Translations under genes and position numbers: made by a program
Assembly: GCF_004366595.1 (NCBI RefSeq)
Contig: NZ_SORE01000019.1
Coordinates: forward strand, 96,291-160,290
DNA from: Paraburkholderia rhizosphaerae
Lineage (GTDB): Bacteria > Pseudomonadota > Gammaproteobacteria > Burkholderiales > Burkholderiaceae
DNA length: 64,000 nt
Direction: 5' to 3'
In this document: positions 44,043-52,925 of the stretch, one piece after another
Layout: each line of letters opens with the position of its first letter
Numbering within the stretch: position 1 is the stretch's first letter
The notes under the pieces: generated by a model
Seen by the model: the letters and a program-made list of their open reading frames with translations, nothing else
Told to the model about the DNA's origin: nothing
The model's database searches: none

Positions 44043-45512
44043 TTAAAAATGAAGACCCGGCGACACGTTCGCGGGCATTTGCAAGTGCTCGCTTTCCACC
44101 GACGCCATCGGGTACGAGCAGTAGTCGGCCGCGTAGTACGCGCTCGGCCGGTTGTTGCCGGAGCGGCCCGTGCCGCCGAACGGCGCGGCAGACGACGCGC
44201 CATTGGTCGGCCGGTTCCAGTTGACGATACCGGCGCGAATTGCGCGCTGGAAATGCGTCCATTGCGTTTCGTCGTCGGCAAGCAGGCCCGCGCAGAGGCC
44301 GTACGCCGTATCGTTCGCGCGTTCGATCGCGTCGTCGAACGTGTCGTAGCGGATGATTTGCGCGAGCGGGCCGAAATGCTCTTCGTCCGGCAGATGCCGC
44401 AACCCGGTCACATCGAGAATCGCGGGACTGGCGAAACCGAGTTCGGGATCGCGCTGAGCCATTTTCAGCAGCACGCGCGCGCCGGCATCGACGAGATGCG
44501 TCTGCGCACGGACGAGCCGCGATGCCGCGCGTGCGGTAATGACCGCGCCCATATACGGTTGCGGGTCCGCATCATATGTGCCGATGGCGATGCGCGACGT
44601 GACATCGACGAAGCGCTCGATAAAGCGCTCGCCGAACGCATTGTCCGGCACCAGGATACGCCGCGCGCAGGTGCAGCGCTGCCCGGCCGACAGAAACGCC
44701 GATTGGATCGTGTGATGCACGGCGGCGTCGAGATCGGCGACTTCAGCGACGACGAGCGGATTGTTGCCGCCCATTTCGAGCGCGAGCACGATCTCCGGAC
44801 GGCCGCCGAACTGCTTGTGCAGCAGCGTGCCGGTATCGGAACTGCCGGTGAAAAAAAGGCCGTCGATCTGCCGGTGATTCGCGAGCGCGACGCCGGTGTC
44901 TTTTTCGCCCTGCACAAGGTTCAATACGCCCGCAGGCAGGCCCGCCTCGTGCCAGATCTCGACGGTTGCGCGCGCAACGGCCGGCGCCAGTTCGGACGGC
45001 TTGAAGACAACCGCATTGCCGGCGATCAGCGCCGGCACGATATGCCCGTTCGGCAGATGCCCGGGAAAGTTATACGGGCCGAACACCGCGACCACGCCAT
45101 GCGGACGATGCCTGAGCACCGCGGTGCCATCCGCGATCGCCGTGCGCTTTTCGCCGGTGCGTTCGTGATAAGCCTGAATCGAGATATCGACTTTGGCCGC
45201 CATCGACGCGACTTCGGTGCGCGCTTCCCACAGCGGCTTGCCCGTCTCGCGGCCGATCGCCGCGGCGAGCGCCTCCTTGCACTCCGTCAGCAGCGCGGCG
45301 AAGCGGCGCGCAATGGCGCAGCGCGTCTCGAACGGCGTCGCCGACCAATGCGCGAACGCGCGGCGCGCACTCTTCACCGCGCGCTCGACATCGTCGGCGG
45401 ATGCGCTGTTGCCTTCCCATACCAGCGCATTCGTGCCGGGGTTGCGCGATGCGAATGCGGGGCCGGTGCCGGTAGTCCACGCACCATCGATAAAAAGCTC
45501 GCTCATGATCAT
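44043..45512 (-). CDS. astD: succinylglutamate-semialdehyde dehydrogenase
   Basis: This 489-residue NAD-dependent aldehyde dehydrogenase catalyses step four, N-succinylglutamate semialdehyde to N-succinylglutamate. The catalytic glutamate is in LEMGGNNPLVV and the nucleophilic cysteine in SAGQRCTCARR. The N-terminus (MSELFIDGAWTTG) is typical. The ATG at 45512 overlaps the TGA of aruG (ATGA), which supports coupling; an internal ATG at 45506 would give two residues fewer. Confidence 0.94.
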   Translation of the reverse strand: MIMSELFIDGAWTTGTGPAFASRNPGTNALVWEGNSASADDVERAVKSARRAFAHWSATPFETRCAIARRFAALLTECKEALAAAIGRETGKPLWEARTEVASMAAKVDISIQAYHERTGEKRTAIADGTAVLRHRPHGVVAVFGPYNFPGHLPNGHIVPALIAGNAVVFKPSELAPAVARATVEIWHEAGLPAGVLNLVQGEKDTGVALANHRQIDGLFFTGSSDTGTLLHKQFGGRPEIVLALEMGGNNPLVVAEVADLDAAVHHTIQSAFLSAGQRCTCARRILVPDNAFGERFIERFVDVTSRIAIGTYDADPQPYMGAVITARAASRLVRAQTHLVDAGARVLLKMAQRDPELGFASPAILDVTGLRHLPDEEHFGPLAQIIRYDTFDDAIERANDTAYGLCAGLLADDETQWTHFQRAIRAGIVNWNRPTNGASSAAPFGGTGRSGNNRPSAYYAADYCSYPMASVESEHLQMPANVSPGLHF

Positions 45513-46600
45513 CCCTGTTTGTGTTTCGGCGCGTGCGCGGTCGGCATCACGCGCACCGGGTCGCCTGTTGTGACGCGCAGCGCCGCTGCTGCTTCCGGCG
45601 TCAAGCGGAACGCACCATGCTCGACCACGCCCGTTACCATGCCGACGCGGAAATCGTGCAGCGACGTGTTGGACACGAGCGAGCGCGGTGCATCGGAACG
45701 GGCGCCTGGCCGCGCGTCGGTTGATGCATTCGACGGAGCATCCGGTGCGGTACGCGCGGTGCCGATCTCGACCGGCACGACCACGCTCTCACGCACCGTA
45801 CGCAGATCCTCGATATGGCATTCGAGCACCGGGCCCGCATCGAAGATATCGACGTGGTTTTCATACCGCAGCCCTTCTACTTCGAGCATCTTGCGCGCAG
45901 GTAATGTATCGCTATGCGTGAGGCCGACACAGTCCTGCGCCTCCTGCGGCAACAACTCGACGTACACCGGAAAACGCGGCATCAGTTCCGCGAGGAACGA
46001 CTTGCGGCCATGCGAACTCAGATAGTCGGCCGCGTTGAAATCGATCTGGTAGAAATGCGAGCCGACCGCGCGCCAGAACGGCGACGAGCCTTGCGCATCG
46101 AAATGACCGCGCATTTCCGCGCAGACGCGCTGCGGGAAGCGCTCGCGGAATTGCGCAATAAACATGAAACGCGAGCGCGACAACAGGCCACCGACACCGC
46201 CCGCCCGGTAGCGCGGGCTCAGGAACAATGAGCACACTTCCGCATAACCGGTCAGATCGTGCGAAATGTTCAGCGCGCGCATCAGCGTCCAGATGCCGAG
46301 GTCCTGGCTTGCATGCACGACCGTGCTCACGCGGTAGTTGTAGAACGGCTGATCGAGGCCGACCGCGGTTTCGATGCCGCACACGCCGGCCACATCGCCG
46401 CTCGCCGTGTCTTCCATCACGAACAGGTAGCCTTGCTCGTGCGGCGAAGCGTTGTCTTCCAGCGTGCGCCGCGAGCGCGCGATACGCGCTGCGAGCGCAT
46501 TGCGATCGGGCTTGAACGAGGTGAGGCCCGGACCGGTTTCCTGGGCCAGCGCGACAAGCGCGTCCAGGTCGTCCGTCTGCACGACACGCACGACGATCAT
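45509..46600 (-). CDS. aruG: arginine N-succinyltransferase, second subunit (AruG-type)
   Basis: This 363-residue AstA-family protein catalyses the first step of the pathway, succinyl-CoA plus arginine to N-succinylarginine. Family marks are MIVVRVVQTDDLDALVALA at the start, SPFWRAVGSHFYQIDFNAADYLS, AELMPRFPVYVELLP and NHVDIFDAGPVLE. In pseudomonads two related subunits (AruF and AruG) form the enzyme, as here. The ATG at 46600 overlaps the TGA of aruF; the frame is open to 46762 but that part is Arg-rich shadow sequence. A Ser/Ala/Asp-rich insert lies near residues 285-310. Confidence 0.93.
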   Translation of the reverse strand: MIVVRVVQTDDLDALVALAQETGPGLTSFKPDRNALAARIARSRRTLEDNASPHEQGYLFVMEDTASGDVAGVCGIETAVGLDQPFYNYRVSTVVHASQDLGIWTLMRALNISHDLTGYAEVCSLFLSPRYRAGGVGGLLSRSRFMFIAQFRERFPQRVCAEMRGHFDAQGSSPFWRAVGSHFYQIDFNAADYLSSHGRKSFLAELMPRFPVYVELLPQEAQDCVGLTHSDTLPARKMLEVEGLRYENHVDIFDAGPVLECHIEDLRTVRESVVVPVEIGTARTAPDAPSNASTDARPGARSDAPRSLVSNTSLHDFRVGMVTGVVEHGAFRLTPEAAAALRVTTGDPVRVMPTAHAPKHKQG

Positions 46601-47688
46601 TGCGCGTCCTCCGAAGCTGGTTGGCTGCCGTCGAAGTCCGGATCGTGATGCAAGATCACGCAGCGAACCGGGTCGCCATCGCGCACATCGAGCGCGGCGC
46701 GCGCCGCTGCCGACAACGGCGCACCGGCGCTGCACGCGCGCGGTAAATCGGCGAGCACGCAACGGAATTCGCCAGGGCGGTTGCTTGCCACCATATAGAC
46801 AGCGCCACGCGTGTCACCGGCGGGCGCGCTTGTGAGATTTTCGTTCGCTGCACGCACGGTGCGGGTTTCGTTGCGTGTCACACACGCGCTGCGATCGACT
46901 TGCGCGGTCAGCACCGGCCCCGCATCGAAGATATCGACATAGCGGTCGGTCTCGAAGCCTTCTTCGAGGTGGATCTCGTACGCGAGCATCGCTTTCTCGT
47001 CCGGTTCGCCAAGCACGCGCTGCGCCGCTTCCGGCAAGAGCGGCACATAAATCGGATAACTCGGCATCACTTCCGCGATAAACGTACTGCTGCGTCCGCC
47101 CGATTGCACTTCGATATCGGCGAAATTGCGCCCGAAGAACTTGCGACCCACCGCTTCCCAGAACGGCGACACACCCGCATCGTCAGTCACGCCAAGCAGC
47201 AGCGAAAACACCTCCGGCGTAAAACGCTTGCGGTTCGCGGCGACATACATCATCCGTGCGCGCGACAGCAGATGCGCGGCCGCCGCGCCGCGCAATTCAG
47301 GCGCGATATAGAAACCCGCGAGCCGGCTCTTGCCGGTCAGTTCATGCGACATCGTCAGTGCGTGGATCTTGCGGTTCACATGCAGCTCGCGCGATGCGTG
47401 AATCAGCGCGTCGTTGCGAAACACATAGAACGGTTCGGAATAGCCGGCCGCCGCGACGATGCTCGCGGTACCGAGCAAAGTGCCGGTTGCGCCGTCTTCG
47501 AGCACGAACAGATAAAACTCCTCGCCTGGAAAATCGGCGTCCGTGCGAAACGAATCTTCCGACAGAGCGACGCGCGCCTCCAGCGCGCGCCGGTCGTGCG
47601 GCAGCGAATGCAACACTGGCTGCGCGGTGCGCGCCATCTGTTCCAGCGCATCGAGGTCGGCGAGGCGACCGGGGCGTACGAAGAGCAT
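46597..47688 (-). CDS. aruF: arginine/ornithine succinyltransferase, first subunit (AruF-type)
   Basis: This 363-residue AstA-family protein is paralogous to the next gene and of equal length. It starts MLFVRPGRLADLDALEQMA. It shows SPFWEAVGRKFFGRNFADIE, AEVMPSYPIYVPLLPEAAQ and RYVDIFDAGPVLTA. It is the partner subunit of the AruG-type protein. The two share the GNAT-like fold and likely arose by duplication. It ends in an ATGA overlap with aruG and begins about 100 bp after astC. Confidence 0.93.
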   Translation of the reverse strand: MLFVRPGRLADLDALEQMARTAQPVLHSLPHDRRALEARVALSEDSFRTDADFPGEEFYLFVLEDGATGTLLGTASIVAAAGYSEPFYVFRNDALIHASRELHVNRKIHALTMSHELTGKSRLAGFYIAPELRGAAAAHLLSRARMMYVAANRKRFTPEVFSLLLGVTDDAGVSPFWEAVGRKFFGRNFADIEVQSGGRSSTFIAEVMPSYPIYVPLLPEAAQRVLGEPDEKAMLAYEIHLEEGFETDRYVDIFDAGPVLTAQVDRSACVTRNETRTVRAANENLTSAPAGDTRGAVYMVASNRPGEFRCVLADLPRACSAGAPLSAAARAALDVRDGDPVRCVILHHDPDFDGSQPASEDAQ

Positions 47689-47787
47689 CGTCGTTCCAGT
47701 AGGGTCCGGACAGGTTGCTGGTGCGTGATGTTTAAACGTAAAGCGGTGAAGACGTATAGCGGCATGCGTGCGAGCGTCGACCGCGAT

Positions 47788-49023
47788 TTAGCGGGCCGGC
47801 GCTCCGGCGGTCGCGCCAACCACTTCTTCGATCGCCTTCGCGAGCCGCGCGACACCGTCGCGCAGATCGTCGAGCGGAATGATCAGCGACGGTGCGAAGC
47901 GCAGCACGTCCGGCCCGGCCATCAGCATGATCAGACCGTGCTTGCCGGCCGCGGTGACGAAGTCTTTCGCGCGCCCCTTGAACACGCCGGACAGTTCCGC
48001 GCCGATCAGCAGCCCCTTGCCGCGCACCTCGCTGAAGATACCGAAGCGCTGGTTGAGCGTCGCCAGCTGCTGCTGCAATTCGGCGCTGCGCGAGCGCACG
48101 CCGGCCAGCAGTTGCGGATCGCTGATCAGTTCGACGACCTTGAGCGCGATCGCCGATGCAAGCGGATTGCCGCCATACGTGGTGCCATGCACGCCGACCT
48201 TGAAGTGCGCAGCCAGCTCGTTGGTGGTCAGCATCGCGCCGATCGGAAAACCATTGCCAAGCGATTTCGCGCTGGTCAGGATATCCGGCGTCACGCCGGT
48301 GTCCTGATACGCGTAGAAATGGCCGGTACGGCCGACACCGGTCTGCACTTCATCGAAAATCAACAGCGCGCCGTGCTGATCGCACGCTTCGCGCAACGCG
48401 CGCAGGAATCCCGGATCGGCCGGGATCACGCCGCCTTCGCCCTGGATCGGCTCGACCACGACCGCGCAGGTCTTCGGGCCGATCGCCTCGCGTGCCGCTT
48501 CGATATCGTTGTAAGGCAGATGGACGATGCCGGCCGGCACCGGTCCGAAGCCTTCCGAGTATTTCGGCTGCCCGCCGACGCTGACCGTGAAAAACGTGCG
48601 GCCATGGAATGACTGCGTGAACGACACGATTTCATATTTGTCCGCGCCGTGCCGTTCGAACGCGACACGCCGCGCGAGCTTGAACGCCGCTTCATTGGCC
48701 TCCGCACCCGAGTTCGCGAAGAATGCACGATCGGCGAAGGTCAGTTCCTCGAGACGCTTCGCGAGACGCAACACCGGCTCGTTCGTGTAGCCGTTGCCGA
48801 TGTGCCAGAGCTTCGCGCCCTGCTCGTGCAGCACTTTCAGCAATTCCGGATGCGCGTGGCCGAGCGCGGTCACGGCGATGCCGCCGGCAAAGTCGATATA
48901 GTCGCGCCCTTGCGTGTCCCATACGTGGGAACCCTGGCCGCGGTCCGGCACGAACGATGCGGGCGAGAACACCGGCACCATCACTTCATCGAAAGTCTGG
49001 CGGGTCACATGCTGGTCGTTCAT
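47788..49023 (-). CDS. astC: succinylornithine/acetylornithine aminotransferase
   Basis: This 411-residue class III PLP aminotransferase carries out step three, succinylornithine to N-succinylglutamate semialdehyde (AruC in pseudomonads); many also act on acetylornithine. The PLP lysine is in TSAKSLGNGFPIGA. Also seen are FANSGAEANEAAFKLARR and LLIFDEVQTGVGRTG. The ATG at 49023 has GAGG eight bases upstream and starts the family N-terminus (MNDQHVTRQTFDE). The frame stays open through an upstream 8-bp tandem repeat to 49284, but that part is not coding. Confidence 0.93.
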   Translation of the reverse strand: MNDQHVTRQTFDEVMVPVFSPASFVPDRGQGSHVWDTQGRDYIDFAGGIAVTALGHAHPELLKVLHEQGAKLWHIGNGYTNEPVLRLAKRLEELTFADRAFFANSGAEANEAAFKLARRVAFERHGADKYEIVSFTQSFHGRTFFTVSVGGQPKYSEGFGPVPAGIVHLPYNDIEAAREAIGPKTCAVVVEPIQGEGGVIPADPGFLRALREACDQHGALLIFDEVQTGVGRTGHFYAYQDTGVTPDILTSAKSLGNGFPIGAMLTTNELAAHFKVGVHGTTYGGNPLASAIALKVVELISDPQLLAGVRSRSAELQQQLATLNQRFGIFSEVRGKGLLIGAELSGVFKGRAKDFVTAAGKHGLIMLMAGPDVLRFAPSLIIPLDDLRDGVARLAKAIEEVVGATAGAPAR

Positions 49024-49061
49024 GGCGAATCCTCGTGGCGGCTCCTGGTGGTATTGGCAGT

Positions 49062-49104
49062 AGTGTAGAAAACCCTGAGCGCGCCGTCTTGCGCATACGC
49101 GACG
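49062..49104 (-). promoter_or_regulatory. possible astC promoter with ArgR-like half-site
   Basis: On the minus strand, TACACT (49067-49062) could be a -10 box. Overlapping the expected -35 lies CGTCGC-N8-AA (49104-49089), one mismatch from the Pseudomonas ArgR half-site TGTCGC-N8-AA. A second half-site in the usual direct repeat is not clear, so this is tentative. Confidence 0.3.
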
Positions 49105-49127
49105 TGATCTGTCGGAGTCGCGCGCAA

Positions 49128-49197
49128 TGGCGCGGTGGCGCGGTGGCGCGGTGGCGCGGTGGCGCGGTGGCGCGGTGGCGCGGTGGCGCGGTGGCGC
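49128..49197. repeat. 8-bp tandem repeat, eight perfect copies plus partial
   Basis: TGGCGCGG is repeated without error eight times (49128-49191) and then as TGGCGC. It lies about 105-175 bp upstream of the astC start codon, between astC and argR. Perfect, short-unit arrays like this tend to change copy number. Confidence 0.95.
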
Positions 49198-49285
49198 CTG
49201 TGCGCCTGTATGCCGACGCGGCGGCACGGCACGGTAGCCACGTAGCGCCCGCTCGCCGGACCATCGGACTATCGAACGACGCAAA

Positions 49286-50359
49286 CTATCGTCCGTCGCG
49301 CTCCGGCGGCTCGATCAGCGCGGCCGGGCGCGGCTCGTCCGGCCGCGCGCCCGCGCGCTGCTGCTTTTCGAGCCAGTTACGGCGGTCTTCGCGCGGCGTC
49401 ACATCGAAACGCTCGCGGTACGCGTTGGAGAAATGCGCAGCGGATGAAAACCCGCACGCGAGGCTGATCTGCACCACCGACTTGCTGGTCCGCTGCAACT
49501 GCGTGCGCGCCTTGGCGAGTCGCAGCCCCAGATAGTACCTGGATGGCATCGCGCCCAGATACTGGCGAAACAATCGCTCGAGTTGCCGTCGCGACACGCC
49601 GACGAGGCCTGCGATCTCATCGGTGGTCAGCGGATCCTCGATATTCGCCTCCATTAGCAGCAACGCGTCGTTCAGGCGCGGATGCCGTTCGCCCGGCGCG
49701 GTCACGAACGGAATGCGCTGCCGCTCGACGCCCGCGCGCAGCGTGCCGACGCCAAGCGTGTCGGCGATCCGTTCGGCCAGCTCCTGCCCATGGTCGCGGC
49801 CGATCATCGCGAGCATGAAATCGACGCTCGCCTGGCCGCCCGCGCAGGTCGCGCGATCGCGATCGATCTCGAAGATCTGCTGCGTGACGATCGAGCGCTC
49901 GAACTGCTCGGTGAACTGCTGATAAGTCTCCCAGTTCACGCTGACGCGATAACCGGACAACTGCCCCGCCATCGCGAGCCACCAGACGCCGTGATGAATG
50001 CCGGTCACAAGCGGCGTACGCTGCCCAACCCGCGCGAGGCTCGCGAGAAACAGCCGATAGTCGGCAAACTGCTGGAACCGCTCGCTGATCACGATCAGCC
50101 AGTCGCACACGATCGCGTCGCTGAACGCGGCATCGGCGGGCCATTGCGCGCCGCCGGACAGCGGCACGGGCCGCCCGTCCCACGAGCAGACCTGCCAGCG
50201 GTACAGCGCACGACCGTCGATTTCATTCGCGAGGTTCAGCGCATCGATGATCGGCCCGACTCCCGACATCGACACCGGCGGCAACGCGACAATCGCGACT
50301 TGCAGCGTGCGAGCGGGACCTGCCGGCGAACGCGCGTCTTTGGACATGGAGTTGGACAA
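49286..50359 (-). CDS. argR: AraC family arginine-responsive regulator (ArgR-type)
   Basis: This 357-residue protein has an N-terminal DJ-1/GATase1-like domain (about 20-200; LQVAIVALPPVSMSGVGPIIDALNLANE, abbreviated to VAIVALPPVSMSGVGPI). A C-terminal AraC double HTH follows (about 235-340; LTTDEIAGLVGVSRRQLERLF and SVVQISLACGFSSAAHFSNAY). This matches ArgR of Pseudomonas, the arginine sensor that activates aot and aru genes, and is unrelated to E. coli ArgR. Its place between aotP and astC equals the pseudomonad order, which supports the name. Effector binding is inferred. Confidence 0.86.
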   Translation of the reverse strand: MSNSMSKDARSPAGPARTLQVAIVALPPVSMSGVGPIIDALNLANEIDGRALYRWQVCSWDGRPVPLSGGAQWPADAAFSDAIVCDWLIVISERFQQFADYRLFLASLARVGQRTPLVTGIHHGVWWLAMAGQLSGYRVSVNWETYQQFTEQFERSIVTQQIFEIDRDRATCAGGQASVDFMLAMIGRDHGQELAERIADTLGVGTLRAGVERQRIPFVTAPGERHPRLNDALLLMEANIEDPLTTDEIAGLVGVSRRQLERLFRQYLGAMPSRYYLGLRLAKARTQLQRTSKSVVQISLACGFSSAAHFSNAYRERFDVTPREDRRNWLEKQQRAGARPDEPRPAALIEPPERDGR

Positions 50360-50396
50360 ATGCGGCAGATCGGGCTCGAAGTGTAGCGATCCCGCG

Positions 50397-51188
50397 CTAC
50401 TTCAGACTGCCCGACAGAAACTGCTTGAGCCGCTCGCTCTTCGGCGAGCCGAGCACTTCGACCGGCGGCCCTTCCTCTTCGGTGCGGCCTTGATGCAGGA
50501 ACATCACGTGATTCGACACATTGCGCGCAAAGCCCATCTCGTGCGTGACGACGATCATCGTGCGGCCTTCCTCGGCGAGCTTCTGCATCACTTTCAGCAC
50601 TTCGCCGACCAGTTCCGGGTCGAGCGCGGAGGTCGGTTCGTCGAACAGCATCACGTCCGGGTTCATCGCCAGCGCGCGCGCAATCGCCACACGCTGTTGC
50701 TGTCCGCCGGACAGGTGCGACGGATACTGCTTTTCCAGCCGCGGCGCGAGACCCACCTTCTCCAGATACGTGCGCGCGCGCTCTTCCGCGTCGCGGCGCG
50801 ACAGGCCGAGCACGTGAATCGGCGCTTCGACCACGTTTTCAAGCACGGTCATATGCGCCCACAGGTTGAAGTGCTGGAACACCATCGCGAGCTTAGTGCG
50901 AATGCGCTGCAACTGCTTGTGGTCCGCGACTTCGAAGTTGCCGTACCGGTCGGCTTTGGTGCGTACCGCCTCGCCGTCGACGATGATCTGCCCGGCGTTC
51001 GGCCGCTCGAGAAAGTTGATGCAGCGCAGGAACGTGCTCTTGCCCGAGCCGCTGGCGCCGATGATGCTGATCACATCGCCCTTCTGCGCGTTCATCGACA
51101 CGCCCTTCAGCACTTCGTTGTCGCCATAGCGCTTGTGGATATCCTGCACGGCGAGCTTGCAGGCTTCAGCGGGAGCTTTATGGAGCAA
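50397..51188 (-). CDS. aotP: arginine/ornithine (histidine-type) ABC transporter ATP-binding protein
   Basis: This 263-residue ATPase is of the HisP/AotP polar amino-acid family. It has Walker A (GASGSGKST), the Q-loop (AMVFQHFNLWAHMTVLENV), the signature LSGGQQQR, Walker B (VMLFDEPTSALDP) and the H-loop (VTHEMGF). I place the start at TTG 51188, seven bases after GGAG (MLHKAPAEACKLAVQD). The frame extends to 51257 into the end of the upstream permease gene, where no start signal is seen. It energises uptake with the two permeases upstream. Confidence 0.9.
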   Translation of the reverse strand: MLHKAPAEACKLAVQDIHKRYGDNEVLKGVSMNAQKGDVISIIGASGSGKSTFLRCINFLERPNAGQIIVDGEAVRTKADRYGNFEVADHKQLQRIRTKLAMVFQHFNLWAHMTVLENVVEAPIHVLGLSRRDAEERARTYLEKVGLAPRLEKQYPSHLSGGQQQRVAIARALAMNPDVMLFDEPTSALDPELVGEVLKVMQKLAEEGRTMIVVTHEMGFARNVSNHVMFLHQGRTEEEGPPVEVLGSPKSERLKQFLSGSLK

Positions 51189-51228
51189 GATATTCTCCGA
51201 TGCAAAAAGGGACGGTCGGACCGCGTGG

Positions 51229-51942
51229 TCAATGACGCCGCACCGCGAGATGCGCAAGCCAGTGCTGCTCGGCGCGCCGGAACGCGGCTACCAGCGCGAA
51301 CGATACCGCAAGATAAATCAGCGCCGCGACACCGAACGATTCGAACGAACGATAGGTGGCCGAATTCGCGTCGCGCGCGACCTTCAGGATATCCGGCACG
51401 GTCGCTGTAAACGCGACCGTGGTCGCGTGCAGCATCAGGATCACCTCGTTGCTGTACAAAGGCAAGGCGCGGCGCAGCGCGGAAGGTAGCACAACCCGGC
51501 GATACAGCGTGAAGCCGCTCATCCCGTACGCGCGCGCCGCTTCCACTTCGCCGTGCGACGTCGAGCGGATCGCGCCGGCGAAGATCTCGGTGGTGTACGC
51601 ACAGGTGTTCAGCGCAAACGCGAGAATCGCACAATGAAAACCGCTGCGGAAGAACGTGTCGAGCATCGCGTGCGAGCGAACGAACTCGAGGCTGTACAGA
51701 CCGGTGTAGATCAGCAGCAGTTGCACGTACAGCGGCGTGCCGCGAAACACATAGGTGTAGATGCGCACCGGCGTCGACAGCCAGCGGCGCTTCGACACGC
51801 GCGCAACCGCGAGCGGCACGGACGCGACAAAGCCGATGCCGATCGATGCGACCAGCAGCCACAGCGTGACCGCGAGGCCGGACAGCCGGTGGCCGTCCCA
51901 GAAAAGAAACGCGCGCCAATACTGGTTCAGGATGTCGATCAT
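51229..51942 (-). CDS. aotM: arginine/ornithine ABC transporter permease (HisM/AotM-like)
   Basis: This 237-residue inner-membrane permease has about five helices. It carries the EAA loop (HGEVEAARAYGMSGFTLYRRVVLPSALRRALP, core EVEAARAYGMSGFTLYRR) that contacts the ATPase. The start at 51942 (MIDILNQYWRAFLFWDG) is the family N-terminus, 7 bp after aotQ; the frame is open to 51972. It pairs with aotQ as a heterodimer. Confidence 0.9.
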   Translation of the reverse strand: MIDILNQYWRAFLFWDGHRLSGLAVTLWLLVASIGIGFVASVPLAVARVSKRRWLSTPVRIYTYVFRGTPLYVQLLLIYTGLYSLEFVRSHAMLDTFFRSGFHCAILAFALNTCAYTTEIFAGAIRSTSHGEVEAARAYGMSGFTLYRRVVLPSALRRALPLYSNEVILMLHATTVAFTATVPDILKVARDANSATYRSFESFGVAALIYLAVSFALVAAFRRAEQHWLAHLAVRRH

Positions 51943-51949
51943 GCGCGCC

Positions 51950-52639
51950 TCACAGTTCCGCGTGCCGCACACCGATCGAATAGCGGCGTTCGAGCGCGAT
52001 CAGCACGAGGTTGGACACCGTCGTAATCGCCAGATAGATCAGCGCCGCGACGAGTATGAAGAAGAACATGTTGAACGTGCTCTTGCCCGCGTCCTGCGCG
52101 GCTTTCACGACATCCGCGAGGCCGATGATCGACACCAGGGCGGTCGCCTTCACGAGCACCTGCCAGTTGTTGCCGATACCCGGCAGTGCGAAGCGCATCA
52201 TCTGCGGAAACATGATCCGCGTGAAGACGCGCATCCCGTTCATGCCGTACGCGCTGCCTGCTTCGAGCTGGCCGCGCGGCACCGCGAGAAACGCGCCGCG
52301 AAACGTCTCCGTGAAGTACGCGCCATAAATGAAGCCGAGCGTTAGCACGCCGGCGACGAACGGATCGATGTCGAATTGCGGCCAGTCCAATGCGTCGGTC
52401 AGGTTGTTGACCGCGATCTGGATGCTGTAGAAAAGCAGCAGCATCAGCACGAGGTCGGGCACGCCGCGGATCAGCGTCGTGTAGGCGGTCGCCAGTCTGC
52501 GCAGCACGCCGTTCGCCGATAGTTTCGCCGCCGCGCCGACCAGACCCAGCACGACCGAAGCCGCCAGCGACAGCACCGACAGCTCGATGGTCCGCACCGT
52601 ACCGTCCACGAGCAGCGGGCCATAACCGTATAGAACCAT
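51950..52639 (-). CDS. aotQ: arginine/ornithine ABC transporter permease (HisQ/AotQ-like)
   Basis: This 229-residue permease starts MVLYGYGPLLVDGTVRTIEL after an excellent ribosome binding site (ACAGGAGG). It has the EAA loop (RGQLEAGSAYGMNGMRVFTR) and about five helices (for example VLSLAASVVLGLVGAAAKL). It is the first visible gene of the arginine block. In Pseudomonas a binding protein (AotJ) precedes it, but here the 286 bp upstream contain no gene and only Arg/Ala-rich frames, so the binding protein must come from elsewhere. Confidence 0.9.
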   Translation of the reverse strand: MVLYGYGPLLVDGTVRTIELSVLSLAASVVLGLVGAAAKLSANGVLRRLATAYTTLIRGVPDLVLMLLLFYSIQIAVNNLTDALDWPQFDIDPFVAGVLTLGFIYGAYFTETFRGAFLAVPRGQLEAGSAYGMNGMRVFTRIMFPQMMRFALPGIGNNWQVLVKATALVSIIGLADVVKAAQDAGKSTFNMFFFILVAALIYLAITTVSNLVLIALERRYSIGVRHAEL

Positions 52640-52925
52640 GCGCGCCTCCTGTCGGTTGATCGTGAATGGCGCGCAGTCTGGCAGGCGAAAAAAATTAGCT
52701 CAATCCGATAACCGATGCGGTATTGCGGCGCAGCATGCACGGCAACGGGTGGCCGACCGCGCGCAATGCCCGGATGCATGGGCGCGCGCGATGCGCGCCG
52801 GGCGGCTGCGTGTGGCCGCGGTGCGCGGCGAATTCGCAAGTTTGGAGTCGCTTTTTCGATAGACCGGCGAGGCTCCGGTGCATCAGGTGCGCAGGTTTGG
52901 GTGCGGCGAGCCGCCGGTTCCGCGC

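Noticed and set aside
49128..49197. CRISPR-like array
   Set aside because: Units are 8 bp and contiguous without spacers; a simple tandem repeat. The same applies to the 12- and 13-bp arrays.
49024..49284. N-terminal extension of astC through the 8-bp repeat (PPRHRAT repeats)
   Set aside because: The family N-terminus begins at 49023 with a good ribosome binding site; the repeat would encode a non-homologous tract.
52640..52925. remnant of an arginine-binding protein gene before aotQ
   Set aside because: No frame shows a binding-protein C-terminus; only Arg/Ala-rich shadow sequence.
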